From Saprospiraceae bacterium UBA6168 (lineage in GTDB: Bacteria; Bacteroidota; Bacteroidia; Chitinophagales; Saprospiraceae), in assembly GCA_002435785.1 (NCBI GenBank), contig DIUC01000044.1:1-33677 (forward strand): 33,677 nt of DNA, given 5' to 3'. This document shows positions 1-8,160 of the stretch, one piece after another (position 1 is the stretch's first letter; every line of letters begins with the position of its first letter). A model generated the notes under the pieces. It was not told the DNA's origin, searched no databases, and was given only the letters and a program-made list of their open reading frames with translations. The position numbers and the translations under genes are program-made.

Positions 1-9
1 CCAATTTCT

Positions 10-1980
10 TCATGCAACAACGCCTATTTTCACCGTAAATGAATCTATTGATTCTTTATGGTCATTGCATACCCAGGCCGCCGAACCGCCGTCTTCCAGA
101 ATGAGTCCTAAAACACGGTCAGGATAAGCATCGTAAAAAACAGTAGAGATAGAGCCGCCCCGTGACCAACCACCAATAATGGCCTTTTTTATTTTTAAAT
201 GGTCGAGCAGAAATTTTATATCGTCCGCTACATGATAAAGCGATACTTCCTTGTCGGGGATTGGCGTAAACCCATGCCCGTAATAATCTATCGAAATCAC
301 AAAACAACCCTTTTTTACCAACGAATCGGCAAACCCAAGCATTTCATAAGCATTACTGCCCGTTCCATGCGCCCAAACGATGGGTGTTCCAGTCGGTTTC
401 CCCCAGGTTAAATAATGCATTTTTACATTATCGGTCTGAATATAATGGTCGTGCGCTTGTTCAAATTTTGCGAATTCGGCTTTGGTTTTTAGGAAGAAAA
501 GGGAATCCTGAATGGCTTTAGCGCTTTCTTCAACTGTCATCGCTTTAACTGGCTCGGCAGCGGCCAATTTCGCCAACATATCCGTTGCATTGTTATTATC
601 AGGATTTAGTTCCAGTGATTTTTTGTAGTTGGCTATTGCTGCTTCCTTTTGCCCGTCTTTCATCAGTGCCTCGGCATAGCTGTCATAAGCGTTGAAAGAC
701 TTTGGATACTCCTCCACATTTATTTTCAAAATAGCAATTGCTTCGGCCATTTTACCACCGCCCATGTAAGAGTATCCAACTGCATTGATGACGTCCTCAT
801 CAAAATCATAAGTTGCTTTATCTTTTCTCAATTCATCATAGGTTTTTAATGCGGCAGGTAAACCTTTTGATTCAAGGGTTTCTTTAATAACCACAATTCC
901 CGACTTTTTGACTTCCATCAATTTAGCCGTTGAGTTGAGCAAGTGCATGCCTATATCGTCAGCTCCCTTATCAGAGTTTGTCAGTACGACAACCCCTTTG
1001 CCCGTTTCTTTTACAAATCCGGCGAATGTTCGGTATCCGCCTGTGCCGCCATTGTGCCAATAGATGTCACCTTCTTCACCTTTTGAAATAATCCAGCCCA
1101 ACCCGACCCGGGTGCTGCCGCCCGCTATATCATGGCGAACCTGATGGGTCAATTGCATGGCAGCCTGCAATTCACTTTTTTGAAGTCCCATATTGGCAGC
1201 AACATAACGCAACATATCATACAATGAGCTTCGTATAGCCCCAGCGCCTGCCAAAGTGGGAATATCCCAATTGGGCACCTGAACGCCATTGCTGTGGCCC
1301 ATTGCTAGGTTTCGCATCATTTGTTCGTCGAAGGTAATTCTGGTTTCATTCAAGTCAAGCGGTATGGCTATCTTGTTGACCATCAAAATTTCATAAGACG
1401 TGCCTGCTTTGAGGGAAAGGATATGCCCCAGCAACCCTACAGCCAAATTGGAATATTCCATCGCTGAACCAATGTCACGGGACAAATTACAGGTGTTTAG
1501 AAAATCATACAGTTGCTCCACGGTATAATCGGAGTATGGGTTTGTGGGGTCCTTCGGCGCAAAATTAGTCGGCATGCGTGGCAAGCCGGAAGTATGGTCG
1601 GATAGATGACCCAGCGTGATTTGTTTATCGGCACGCATTGGCAACTTTACTGAGGCAGGCAGGTAGTTTTGGGCCACATCATCGGTTTTCAATTTACCTT
1701 CCTGCACCATTTGAGCCAGTAAAATGGCCGTAAAGGTTTTGGAAATGGAGCCGATTTCATAAATGGTATGCTCATTTACGGGCTGCCCGCCAATGATTTT
1801 GGTACCGAAGGCGTAGAATTGAGGGCCGTTTTTATCAATGATGCCCACTACATAACTCGGCGAATGGCCATACTCGATGCGTTTTTGAATGCTTTGAACG
1901 ATGTCTTCTGGCAGTTTTTTTTGCGAAAATGCGAGGTTGGACAAAAGGCAAAAAAGGAGGAATAAGGTTGTTTTTTTCAT
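10..1980 (-). CDS. Serine hydrolase (class C beta-lactamase fold) with TPRs and partial alpha/beta hydrolase
   Basis: This 656-residue exported protein starts with a signal peptide (MKKTTLFLLF to about AFSQ, residue 20). The first domain, about residues 25-365, is a beta-lactamase/D-Ala-D-Ala peptidase-like fold: the nucleophile motif is S78-I-S-K81, the tyrosine motif Y176-S-N178, and H309-N-G-G sits where the third active-site motif is expected. Residues about 370-475 form TPR-like helices (EAAIANYKKSLELNPDN). From about residue 510 an alpha/beta hydrolase begins, with oxyanion-side HGTGSN and nucleophile elbow G-W-S606-R-G. It stops only about 50 residues after that serine, so the acid and histidine of a normal alpha/beta hydrolase are missing. 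The substrate cannot be read from sequence; family members cleave esters, amides or D-amino-acid peptides. The two-hydrolase fusion is unusual, and the end may be a frameshift near the window edge. I am confident about the first domain and less so about the intact C-terminus. Confidence 0.88.
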   Translation of the reverse strand: MKKTTLFLLFCLLSNLAFSQKKLPEDIVQSIQKRIEYGHSPSYVVGIIDKNGPQFYAFGTKIIGGQPVNEHTIYEIGSISKTFTAILLAQMVQEGKLKTDDVAQNYLPASVKLPMRADKQITLGHLSDHTSGLPRMPTNFAPKDPTNPYSDYTVEQLYDFLNTCNLSRDIGSAMEYSNLAVGLLGHILSLKAGTSYEILMVNKIAIPLDLNETRITFDEQMMRNLAMGHSNGVQVPNWDIPTLAGAGAIRSSLYDMLRYVAANMGLQKSELQAAMQLTHQVRHDIAGGSTRVGLGWIISKGEEGDIYWHNGGTGGYRTFAGFVKETGKGVVVLTNSDKGADDIGMHLLNSTAKLMEVKKSGIVVIKETLESKGLPAALKTYDELRKDKATYDFDEDVINAVGYSYMGGGKMAEAIAILKINVEEYPKSFNAYDSYAEALMKDGQKEAAIANYKKSLELNPDNNNATDMLAKLAAAEPVKAMTVEESAKAIQDSLFFLKTKAEFAKFEQAHDHYIQTDNVKMHYLTWGKPTGTPIVWAHGTGSNAYEMLGFADSLVKKGCFVISIDYYGHGFTPIPDKEVSLYHVADDIKFLLDHLKIKKAIIGGWSRGGSISTVFYDAYPDRVLGLILEDGGSAAWVCNDHKESIDSFTVKIGVVA

Positions 1981-2342
1981 TTTTAAAGTTGATTTATTTG
2001 CTCAAAAGTAAGGCAAATACCGAAATGGGCTATCAATAAAACGCATTCGCCACAAACCGCCCAATCGCTGCCCATGCTTCGGTTTGCCGGGAAAGGTACA
2101 CCCATAGTATTGACAATAGATTCGCCAAAACAATGGCATAGGGTTTCCAATCTTTGTTTTCGGCTCATGTCGTCTTACAGTTAAACAGGGGTTTGGGGCG
2201 GAACGCCCCAAGAGCGCACTCCCCCCAGCGGAGCCGCCTCTGGCGGCTCCGCTGGGGGTGAGAGAGAATTTGGGGGCGGCTGCGCTCGCCCCCAATCCCC
2301 CTTTGCTTTCACGCTAACACTTCATGAGCCATTTTTTCCTTG
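1981..2342. other. Intergenic region with GC-rich hairpin cluster
   Basis: No convincing gene lies here. The left half is unremarkable, and the right half holds the three-hairpin repeat annotated separately at 2193-2294. The region separates two minus-strand genes and would contain the promoter of the serine hydrolase. I could not find a clear Bacteroidota -7/-33 promoter pair. Confidence 0.6.
2193..2294. repeat. Three consecutive GC-rich perfect hairpins
   Basis: Three perfect inverted repeats follow each other. The first has 8-bp arms TTGGGGCG at 2193-2200 and 2204-2211. The second has 17-bp arms at 2222-2238 and 2242-2258 with a 3-base loop. The third has 8-bp arms TGGGGGCG at 2271-2278 with partner at 2287-2294. 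It lies downstream of the 2343-2987 gene, so it may end that transcript, but the stacked layout looks more like a dispersed palindromic (REP-like) element. Confidence 0.85.
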
Positions 2343-2987
2343 TCAAATTAGCATCACAGCAACAAAAAGTAAAAAAACAATGATATCAAACAAAATGACC
2401 CTTTTGTAAATACATGCATCATAAATCAGCAACAAAACGGTTGGCATGAAGGCGAATCCGTAGTACATTTCATTGAAAAAACTTTTTTCAATTCCAAAAC
2501 CTCCTATGATTAAATTGACCGTTCGAGATATCCCTGCCGTAGAAAGCAACAAGGTAGCGTAAAACATGTATCGTTTGTGTTTGAACAAATCTCCTTTCTT
2601 TGTCAACCCCAAGATAGCAAATGTAATAGACATGGAAATAAGTAGGATATCACTGTAACCTTCAATTAGGGTGATACCCAATACAAGAGAAAGTTTATAT
2701 AATGTATAAATGCCTGTCAAGAACACCATAACCAAAACAAGCCCACTAAAAAGCCCTATTTTCCTATGTAAATGCTGTTGTTTGGCACTTATTAACATGG
2801 CCTGAACACCGTACATTAATATCCAGAGCGCAAAAGAAACGCCATGTACGATGACGTGGACGGGAATAGGCCCAGTTTCGAGCCTTTGAGTAGTCGAGCT
2901 GTAAAACCCGATATAATTGCAAAGGATAAAAAAAATGGCACTTCCTGTAAAGAAGTAGCGGTCAGAGGCTTGGGTTTTTAACATCAT
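2343..2987 (-). CDS. Multi-pass membrane protein, function unknown
   Basis: A 214-residue protein with about six hydrophobic segments spread over its length and no extracellular domain, so it is an inner-membrane protein. Histidines recur at membrane boundaries: H44 and H48 in PVHVIVHG, then H72 and H74 in HLHRKIG, and a later HKRYMFYA. The H-R-K-I-G pattern between helices resembles small uncharacterised families of the DUF2306 kind, which may bind haem or metal, but I cannot assign the family firmly. It is followed by the hairpin cluster at 2193-2294 and preceded by the strong terminator at 3041-3080, so it is probably a single-gene transcript. Confidence 0.75.
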   Translation of the reverse strand: MMLKTQASDRYFFTGSAIFFILCNYIGFYSSTTQRLETGPIPVHVIVHGVSFALWILMYGVQAMLISAKQQHLHRKIGLFSGLVLVMVFLTGIYTLYKLSLVLGITLIEGYSDILLISMSITFAILGLTKKGDLFKHKRYMFYATLLLSTAGISRTVNLIIGGFGIEKSFFNEMYYGFAFMPTVLLLIYDACIYKRVILFDIIVFLLFVAVMLI

Positions 2988-3040
2988 GAGTTTACGTATT
3001 CTAATGATTTAAGATGAATAATTGGTTTTCGGTTGGGGTG

Positions 3041-3080
3041 TTTTAGTGCCGTCAGGTGTTTCCACCTGACGGCACTAAAA
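3041..3080. terminator. Bidirectional rho-independent-type terminator
   Basis: A perfect stem has 18-bp arms (3041-3058 and 3063-3080) around a four-base loop. It begins with TTTT on the plus strand and ends in AAAA, so both strands give a GC-rich hairpin with a T-run. It starts 12 bases beyond the stop codon of the PQQ dehydrogenase lipoprotein (3093), which is where its terminator should be. Confidence 0.85.
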
Positions 3081-3092
3081 AGGATGTTTGAA

Positions 3093-5825
3093 TTAAAAAA
3101 TAGGTCTTGTCATCTCAAATCCCACTTGACTCAACATAAGCAAGTCCCGCCCAATACTCGCCTTGTCGTTTTTACAGACAAAATACACGTCTTGTTTACC
3201 CGTCTGCGGCTTTATCGGAGTGGTAAATTTTACTGGTAATCCCATCGGCTTAGGTACAATGGGCAAAGTGCCAATCAATGCACCCGTAGGCGAACCCAAC
3301 CGCACCTCTACAACTCCACCGACTTCATACCAATCGGAGGCGGCAATCCCCATGACCGTCACTGCTCCGATGCCGCTTAGGTCAATGCCTTTGTAGGCAA
3401 TGTACGCCCCAGTTTTCTGGGCAACCCGCCATTTGATTCCTGAGCTGAGTGCATCGTATAGTTGGATGTCTTGCATCTCGTCGCAGGCGGCGACAGGGAT
3501 ATTAGCGGCATTGCGCAGCACGATGACCTGCTCGGAACGGATGCCGGGTATTCCATTTCCGCCCTTGTCAGTGTAAGTTGCCCGGAGGAGGAACACGCCC
3601 TCATCGCTTTCGCCCTTTGGAATGGTAGTAGTGTAACTGCCTTTTAGCGGCAAGGAGTTTGCAGGTTTTTGCGCCAAACCGAGGATGTAACGCACCATCT
3701 CTGCCGCTTCTTTTTCAGGCATTGGGTGCGCCACCATCGCTGTTTCGCCCCATACGCCGCTGCCACCTTCCACGATTTTTTTGGCTAAATACTTCGGGGC
3801 TTTCGGGTCGCTTTTATACTTGTTTGAAACATCTTGAAATGCTGGCCCAATTGATTTTTTATCGAGGGCATGACAGGATTTGCAGTCGCTTTTTTCTATC
3901 AAATTTTTGCCAACGGCGAAAGCCGAAAAACCGTCGCCAGACCCTTTTGCCGCTGCCATCAACTGCTTGTCGTAGCCGCCCGGCAGGTACTCCACCGTGA
4001 CCCGCACAGCGTCCGGCGGAATGATGCCCGATTCGGTCGAGCCGTCCTCTTTGTCGCTCACATCGACCTGATAATCAAAGGGTTGCCCAGGGAAAAACAG
4101 GCTCGTATTGCCACGGGTGATGGCTAATTCAACCACTGGCGGCTCGTTGCCTGCCTGTACCTCGGTGGTCGTGATGGACTCGCCCCCATTACCGTCAATC
4201 ACGGTCAGTTCGACCTTGTAAATGCCTGGTTGTGTAAACGAAAAATCCAAGTCAGTCGTTGTGGAAGTCAGGAGCGATTTACCCTCCGGAGACAGCACGT
4301 TCCACTGGTATTTCAGCTTGTCGCCATCGTAGTCCACTGTGCTTTTGGAACTAAAACGGGCGGCAAACGGCACAGCGCCCAGCGTTTTTTCAGCGTCAAT
4401 TTTTGCCTGCGGCTTGCGGTTGCCAGCCGTGTACTCGATGCGCACGAGGCTGGCTTCGGGTTCGCCCCGGCCATATCGCAGGAGGTACAAATCACCTTCC
4501 ACGCCGAAGGCCATGTCTATCGCCTCTTCGAACTTTTGGCTACCCATAAACGGCTCCATGCCGGCATAATCGCCATTCTCGTCCATCGTCACCGCCATAA
4601 TCCAGCCCCGCACATAATCGAAAAAGAAGAGTTTCCCGTCGTAATAATCTGGGAAAGCCCGCTCTGCATTCTTAAAATCTTCTTTGTAAAAAACGGGGCC
4701 AGGCATGGCGATTTGACCGCCGCTGCCGAGCAACGGAAACTCCTTTGACTCGGCATGGGGATACCAAATGAACGGCGGACTGACCGGGGGCAGTTCTATT
4801 AATCCGGTGTTGTTCGGCGAGGGGTTGACAGGCTTCAGGGGGTCGTATTTTGCACCGCTTTTTTTGGTCGCAAAATCATAATCCACATAAGGCTGATTGC
4901 CGCCCGTGAAAAAGGGCCACCCAAAATTGCCCGCTTTTTTCGCCTGGTTCAATTCATCATACCCCATTGGCCCGAGGGTAATGGAATCTTTTCCGGCATC
5001 CGGCCCGACATTGCCCCAGTAGAGGTAGCCTGTCTTTTTGTCCACCGAAATGCGGAACGGATTGCGGTTGCCCATCGCATAGATTTCAGGGCGGGTTTTC
5101 GCCATGCCTTTTGGAAAAAGATTGCCTTCCGGAATGGTGTAGGAGCCGTCCGGTTCGGGATGGATGCGCAGGATATGGCCCCGCAGGTCGTTGGTGTTTC
5201 CGGCAGTGCGCTGAGAATCGTAGCGGGTGCGACCCGGGCGCTCATCGGCGGGGCTGTATTCGCCTTCTTCGCCGTAGTCGGTGTCGTCGCCGATGCTCAG
5301 GAACAGGTTGCCCTGTCCGTCAAAATCAATGCTGCCACCCGGACGCCAGCCCAACTTGGGCTCTACCGGGATTTCGAGCACAACTTTTTTTGATTCCCGC
5401 ACTAATTTTTCATCCCGAAGTTCGTAGCGCAGCAGCGCACAAACAGAGGCGGCCCCAGTCGGCGAGCAAAAGAAATAGACGAAATTGTTTTTTTCAAAAT
5501 CAGGGTCAATCTGCATGCCGAACATGCCTTCCTCCGTTTCCACAAATTGCCCCTTTTCATCCGTGTACCCGTGCCTGACGGGGATGGTATCCACCACCAT
5601 CACCGCCTTTTCCTGTTGGTTGTAAATCTTCAATGCACCATACCGCTCGATGAAGAGCACGTTGCCGTTCGGCAATATGGCGAGTTCGAGCGGCTCGTTC
5701 AGCCCCTCTGCCAACACGACTCTGGTGAAGCGGTTTTCTACTGGCGCACGGGATGCCTCTTTTTTGCAGGAAGCAAAAAGGAAAAGCAGGGCCAAGGAGG
5801 AGAAAAACAGGAAATTGGATTTCAT
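3093..5825 (-). CDS. Lipoprotein: PQQ-type sugar dehydrogenase, PKD, cytochrome c and CBM-like domains
   Basis: I chose the ATG at 5825 (910 residues) because it begins a clean lipoprotein signal, MKSNFLFFSS then LFASC with the lipobox cysteine; an earlier in-frame ATG at 5900 adds an unlikely 25-residue leader. Residues about 35-460 match the soluble glucose/sorbosone dehydrogenase beta-propeller (EPLELAILPNGNVLFIER, GNRNPFRIS, GNFGWPFFTGG). Residues about 465-560 are a PKD domain. A c-type haem site, CKSCH, lies at 648-652 with a downstream methionine-containing stretch (AHPMPEKEAAEMVRYILGL) as likely axial ligand. The last 130 or so residues look like a carbohydrate-binding (CBM6-like) beta-sandwich. 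The inferred job is oxidation of an extracellular sugar with electrons passed to the built-in cytochrome. The substrate is unknown. The gene ends 12 bases before a strong terminator. Confidence 0.9.
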   Translation of the reverse strand: MKSNFLFFSSLALLFLFASCKKEASRAPVENRFTRVVLAEGLNEPLELAILPNGNVLFIERYGALKIYNQQEKAVMVVDTIPVRHGYTDEKGQFVETEEGMFGMQIDPDFEKNNFVYFFCSPTGAASVCALLRYELRDEKLVRESKKVVLEIPVEPKLGWRPGGSIDFDGQGNLFLSIGDDTDYGEEGEYSPADERPGRTRYDSQRTAGNTNDLRGHILRIHPEPDGSYTIPEGNLFPKGMAKTRPEIYAMGNRNPFRISVDKKTGYLYWGNVGPDAGKDSITLGPMGYDELNQAKKAGNFGWPFFTGGNQPYVDYDFATKKSGAKYDPLKPVNPSPNNTGLIELPPVSPPFIWYPHAESKEFPLLGSGGQIAMPGPVFYKEDFKNAERAFPDYYDGKLFFFDYVRGWIMAVTMDENGDYAGMEPFMGSQKFEEAIDMAFGVEGDLYLLRYGRGEPEASLVRIEYTAGNRKPQAKIDAEKTLGAVPFAARFSSKSTVDYDGDKLKYQWNVLSPEGKSLLTSTTTDLDFSFTQPGIYKVELTVIDGNGGESITTTEVQAGNEPPVVELAITRGNTSLFFPGQPFDYQVDVSDKEDGSTESGIIPPDAVRVTVEYLPGGYDKQLMAAAKGSGDGFSAFAVGKNLIEKSDCKSCHALDKKSIGPAFQDVSNKYKSDPKAPKYLAKKIVEGGSGVWGETAMVAHPMPEKEAAEMVRYILGLAQKPANSLPLKGSYTTTIPKGESDEGVFLLRATYTDKGGNGIPGIRSEQVIVLRNAANIPVAACDEMQDIQLYDALSSGIKWRVAQKTGAYIAYKGIDLSGIGAVTVMGIAASDWYEVGGVVEVRLGSPTGALIGTLPIVPKPMGLPVKFTTPIKPQTGKQDVYFVCKNDKASIGRDLLMLSQVGFEMTRPIF

Positions 5826-5936
5826 GAAAAGACTTGAAGTTGGTGATATGCTGGTTTTTTTAAGAAACTTCCATCGTGGCAGCCAGCTTGAATTCGGCAA
5901 ATCTTCCAGAAATTTTTTTGAAAACTAACATCCTAA

Positions 5937-5964
5937 TACATAATTTTACGCTAAATTTTATGTA
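5937..5964. promoter_or_regulatory. Possible operator upstream of the DUF4143 ATPase
   Basis: An inverted repeat with 7-bp arms TACATAA (5937-5943) and TTATGTA (5958-5964) ends 7 bases before the ATG at 5972, in an AT-rich stretch between two divergent genes. Its position would suit a regulator-binding site or a leader hairpin. This rests on symmetry and position only. Confidence 0.3.
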
Positions 5965-5971
5965 CTAAGAA

Positions 5972-7108
5972 ATGAAAATTCAACGAATTATCCGGTCTCA
6001 AGTTGAAAACAGAATGGTTCCCGGAAAGGTAGTGGTGCTGCTGGGGCCTCGGCAGGTCGGTAAAACAACCTTGCTGCGTGACATTCTTACAAATGAGCTT
6101 ACACCCTTCCTTTTCGTTTCCGGCGAAGACCGTGCAACGCAGGCTTGGCTGGGCAGCCAAAGCATCGAAACGCTCCGGCAGAACATCGGCAAGCACCAAC
6201 TGCTCGTAGTGGACGAAGCCCAGCATGTGCCCAATATCGGGTTGAACCTCAAACTGATAGTTGACCACCTGCCGCAGCTCCGGGTTTTGGCAACCGGGTC
6301 ATCTTCCTTCGACCTCTCCAACCAGACCGGCGAACCGTTGGTCGGAAGAAAATGGGAGTTTGAACTGTACCCAATTTCCCAACTTGAACTCGCAGCCAGC
6401 GAAGCGCCCTTCCAGACGGAGGAACTGTTGCCGCAGCGCTTGATTTATGGCAGCTACCCGGAGATTGTCACAACGGTTGGGCTGTCGGACAAGCGGGAAC
6501 TGCTCAATAACATCGTCAACGGCTACCTTTACAAAGACCTGCTGATGTTCGAAGACATCAGGAAATCCAAAAAAATCGTCGAAATCCTGAGCTTGTTGGC
6601 ATTTCAAATCGGCAGCCTGGTTTCGGTGCATGAAATCAGCCAATCCATTGGCATGAACACCCGCACGGTTGAAAAATACCTCGACCTGCTGGAAAAAGTC
6701 TTTGTCATCAAGCGCCTCGGCGGCTATTCGAGGAACCTGCGAAAGGAAATCTCCAAAGGCTCGAAATACTATTTTTGGGACAATGGCATCCGCAATGCCA
6801 TCATCAACAATTTCAATGAGCTGCCCCTGCGAAATGATGTTGGGGCTTTGTGGGAAAATTACCTGATTGCGGAACGACTCAAAAAACAAGGCTACATGAA
6901 AATCTTTTCCAACAATTATTTTTGGCGCACTTATGACCAAAAGGAGGTGGATTTTGTGGAGGAGCGGGACGGCCGGCTCTACGGGTTTGAGTTCAAGTGG
7001 TCGAAAGCCAACCCCAAACCGCCTTCTCTCTGGCTCGAAACTTACCCGGAGGCCAGTTTTGAAGCCATTCATCCCGGCAGTTACCTTCCGTTTATTGCTG
7101 CGCCGTAA
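5972..7108 (+). CDS. AAA-family ATPase with C-terminal DUF4143 domain
   Basis: A 378-residue cytosolic protein of the AAA_14/DUF4143 family. The Walker A motif GPRQVGKT is at residues 25-32, Walker B LLVVDEAQ at about 77-84, a sensor-like ATGSSSFDL at 107-115, and GR at 125-126. A winged-helix-like region (VHEISQSIGMNTRTVEKYLDLLEKVFVIKRL) follows in the middle. The C-terminus has a PD-(D/E)xK-like pattern, KEVDFVEE followed by YGFEFKWSK, at about 323-345. Length and layout are normal for the family. The cellular role of these ATPases is poorly known; they are common, scattered accessory genes, often as sole plus-strand genes as here. It is divergent from the PQQ lipoprotein gene and its stop is 10 bases from the convergent dioxygenase gene. 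Confidence 0.93.
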   Translation: MKIQRIIRSQVENRMVPGKVVVLLGPRQVGKTTLLRDILTNELTPFLFVSGEDRATQAWLGSQSIETLRQNIGKHQLLVVDEAQHVPNIGLNLKLIVDHLPQLRVLATGSSSFDLSNQTGEPLVGRKWEFELYPISQLELAASEAPFQTEELLPQRLIYGSYPEIVTTVGLSDKRELLNNIVNGYLYKDLLMFEDIRKSKKIVEILSLLAFQIGSLVSVHEISQSIGMNTRTVEKYLDLLEKVFVIKRLGGYSRNLRKEISKGSKYYFWDNGIRNAIINNFNELPLRNDVGALWENYLIAERLKKQGYMKIFSNNYFWRTYDQKEVDFVEERDGRLYGFEFKWSKANPKPPSLWLETYPEASFEAIHPGSYLPFIAAP

Positions 7109-7118
7109 GCCATGTTTT

Positions 7119-8024
7119 TTACATCTCCCGCACATAAATCGTCACCACCTTTTCCCCTTTATCATCGGTATAAGTCTCCACCAATTTCACCACGCCATAA
7201 GGCAATAGTTGAAAATTAAAGGATAAGGTCTCCAACGGCATACCGGGGAGTTGAAAGGTATTTTCGCCCACAAATTCGAGGTTCACCCCATAAGGCATCT
7301 CATTCGTTTTATCACCTTTTATCCACAATTGACTGTCCTGCCTGAAAAGCTCCATTTTTTTGTTCGGGTCTTTTTCGCTGGTATAGTTGCCGACCAACAG
7401 GCCCATCGAAGCTGGCTCGACGGCCAGTTTTTTGGCCATACTGACGTTGTACGCCACTTTTTTGCTGCCGTCCTTCAGGTTTTGCACCTCCAATATCCGC
7501 CTTTTGGCGGTAGGGGAAGATGCGCTGCCGTCCTTTTCAATCCACGGGTCGCCCGTGAAATAAAGCTGCGTCACCAATGGCTGATAACCCGCTGCCGTAA
7601 TCATCATGTGAAAATGCGCCGGACGGTAATTGTCGCCGCTGCCATAAGGGACGGGCAGGATGGATTTAAAACAATAATTGCCTTTATTATCGGAATAGGC
7701 AGTGCCACGGTATTTAAAATCGTTGGATTCATTGTCATAAACGCCATCGCCGTTGCAATGCCAGAGTTCTATTTTGGCATTTTTATAAGGCGTCATGCAG
7801 TCGTCGTGCAGTATTTTCCCAAATAATTCAATCGGGTCGCCTTTTTCGCCTTTAATACGGAGGCTTTCCCGCACTGGGCTATTGGGGCGGTAAAAAGGAC
7901 CGAGCACATCTGAGGTGGTTTCACATTCGCCGACATAGCGTTGGCCGTCGAAACGGATAAAACCCGTGGTGCTGACGGCGACAGCGGACAGGATAGTTTG
8001 GCTTAAAAATGTTCTTCTTTTCAT
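7119..8024 (-). CDS. Exported intradiol ring-cleavage dioxygenase
   Basis: A 301-residue member of the catechol 1,2-/protocatechuate 3,4-dioxygenase family, which uses Fe(III) to open catechol-type rings between the two hydroxyls. The expected iron ligands are visible: Y96 (WHCNGDGVYDN), Y127 (LPVPYGSG), H137 and H139 (YRPAHFH). The N-terminus MKRRTFLSQTIL with a following hydrophobic stretch resembles a twin-arginine (Tat) signal, so the folded iron protein is probably exported. After about residue 205 there is an added region of roughly 95 residues (LLVGNYTSEKDPNKKMELF onward) that resembles DUF3471-type beta domains and is not part of the standard enzyme. No other aromatic catabolism genes are near, so the substrate is open. 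It is convergent with the ATPase gene. Confidence 0.92.
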   Translation of the reverse strand: MKRRTFLSQTILSAVAVSTTGFIRFDGQRYVGECETTSDVLGPFYRPNSPVRESLRIKGEKGDPIELFGKILHDDCMTPYKNAKIELWHCNGDGVYDNESNDFKYRGTAYSDNKGNYCFKSILPVPYGSGDNYRPAHFHMMITAAGYQPLVTQLYFTGDPWIEKDGSASSPTAKRRILEVQNLKDGSKKVAYNVSMAKKLAVEPASMGLLVGNYTSEKDPNKKMELFRQDSQLWIKGDKTNEMPYGVNLEFVGENTFQLPGMPLETLSFNFQLLPYGVVKLVETYTDDKGEKVVTIYVREM

Positions 8025-8049
8025 TGTTTAAAAATTGTTCTTTAGTGAA

Positions 8050-8136
8050 GGATTGGAAAGCCCGATAGGGATTTCTAAGCCTGAGCGGGCAAGCACATCT
8101 TACGGGCTTAGAAATCCCTATCGGGCTTTCCAATCC
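8050..8136. repeat. Dispersed palindromic element, copy 1
   Basis: Perfect 32-bp inverted arms at 8050-8081 and 8105-8136 flank a 23-base loop. The same arms occur again at 13943-14025. It fills most of the gap between the dioxygenase start codon and the stop codon of the TPR gene. Confidence 0.95.
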
Positions 8137-8160
8137 CTACGTTTAGTCCTTCCACAGTGC

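Noticed and set aside
6299..7135. Minus-strand open frame of 278 codons opposite the DUF4143 ATPase
   Set aside because: It is antisense to a gene with clear Walker motifs and has no recognisable domain.
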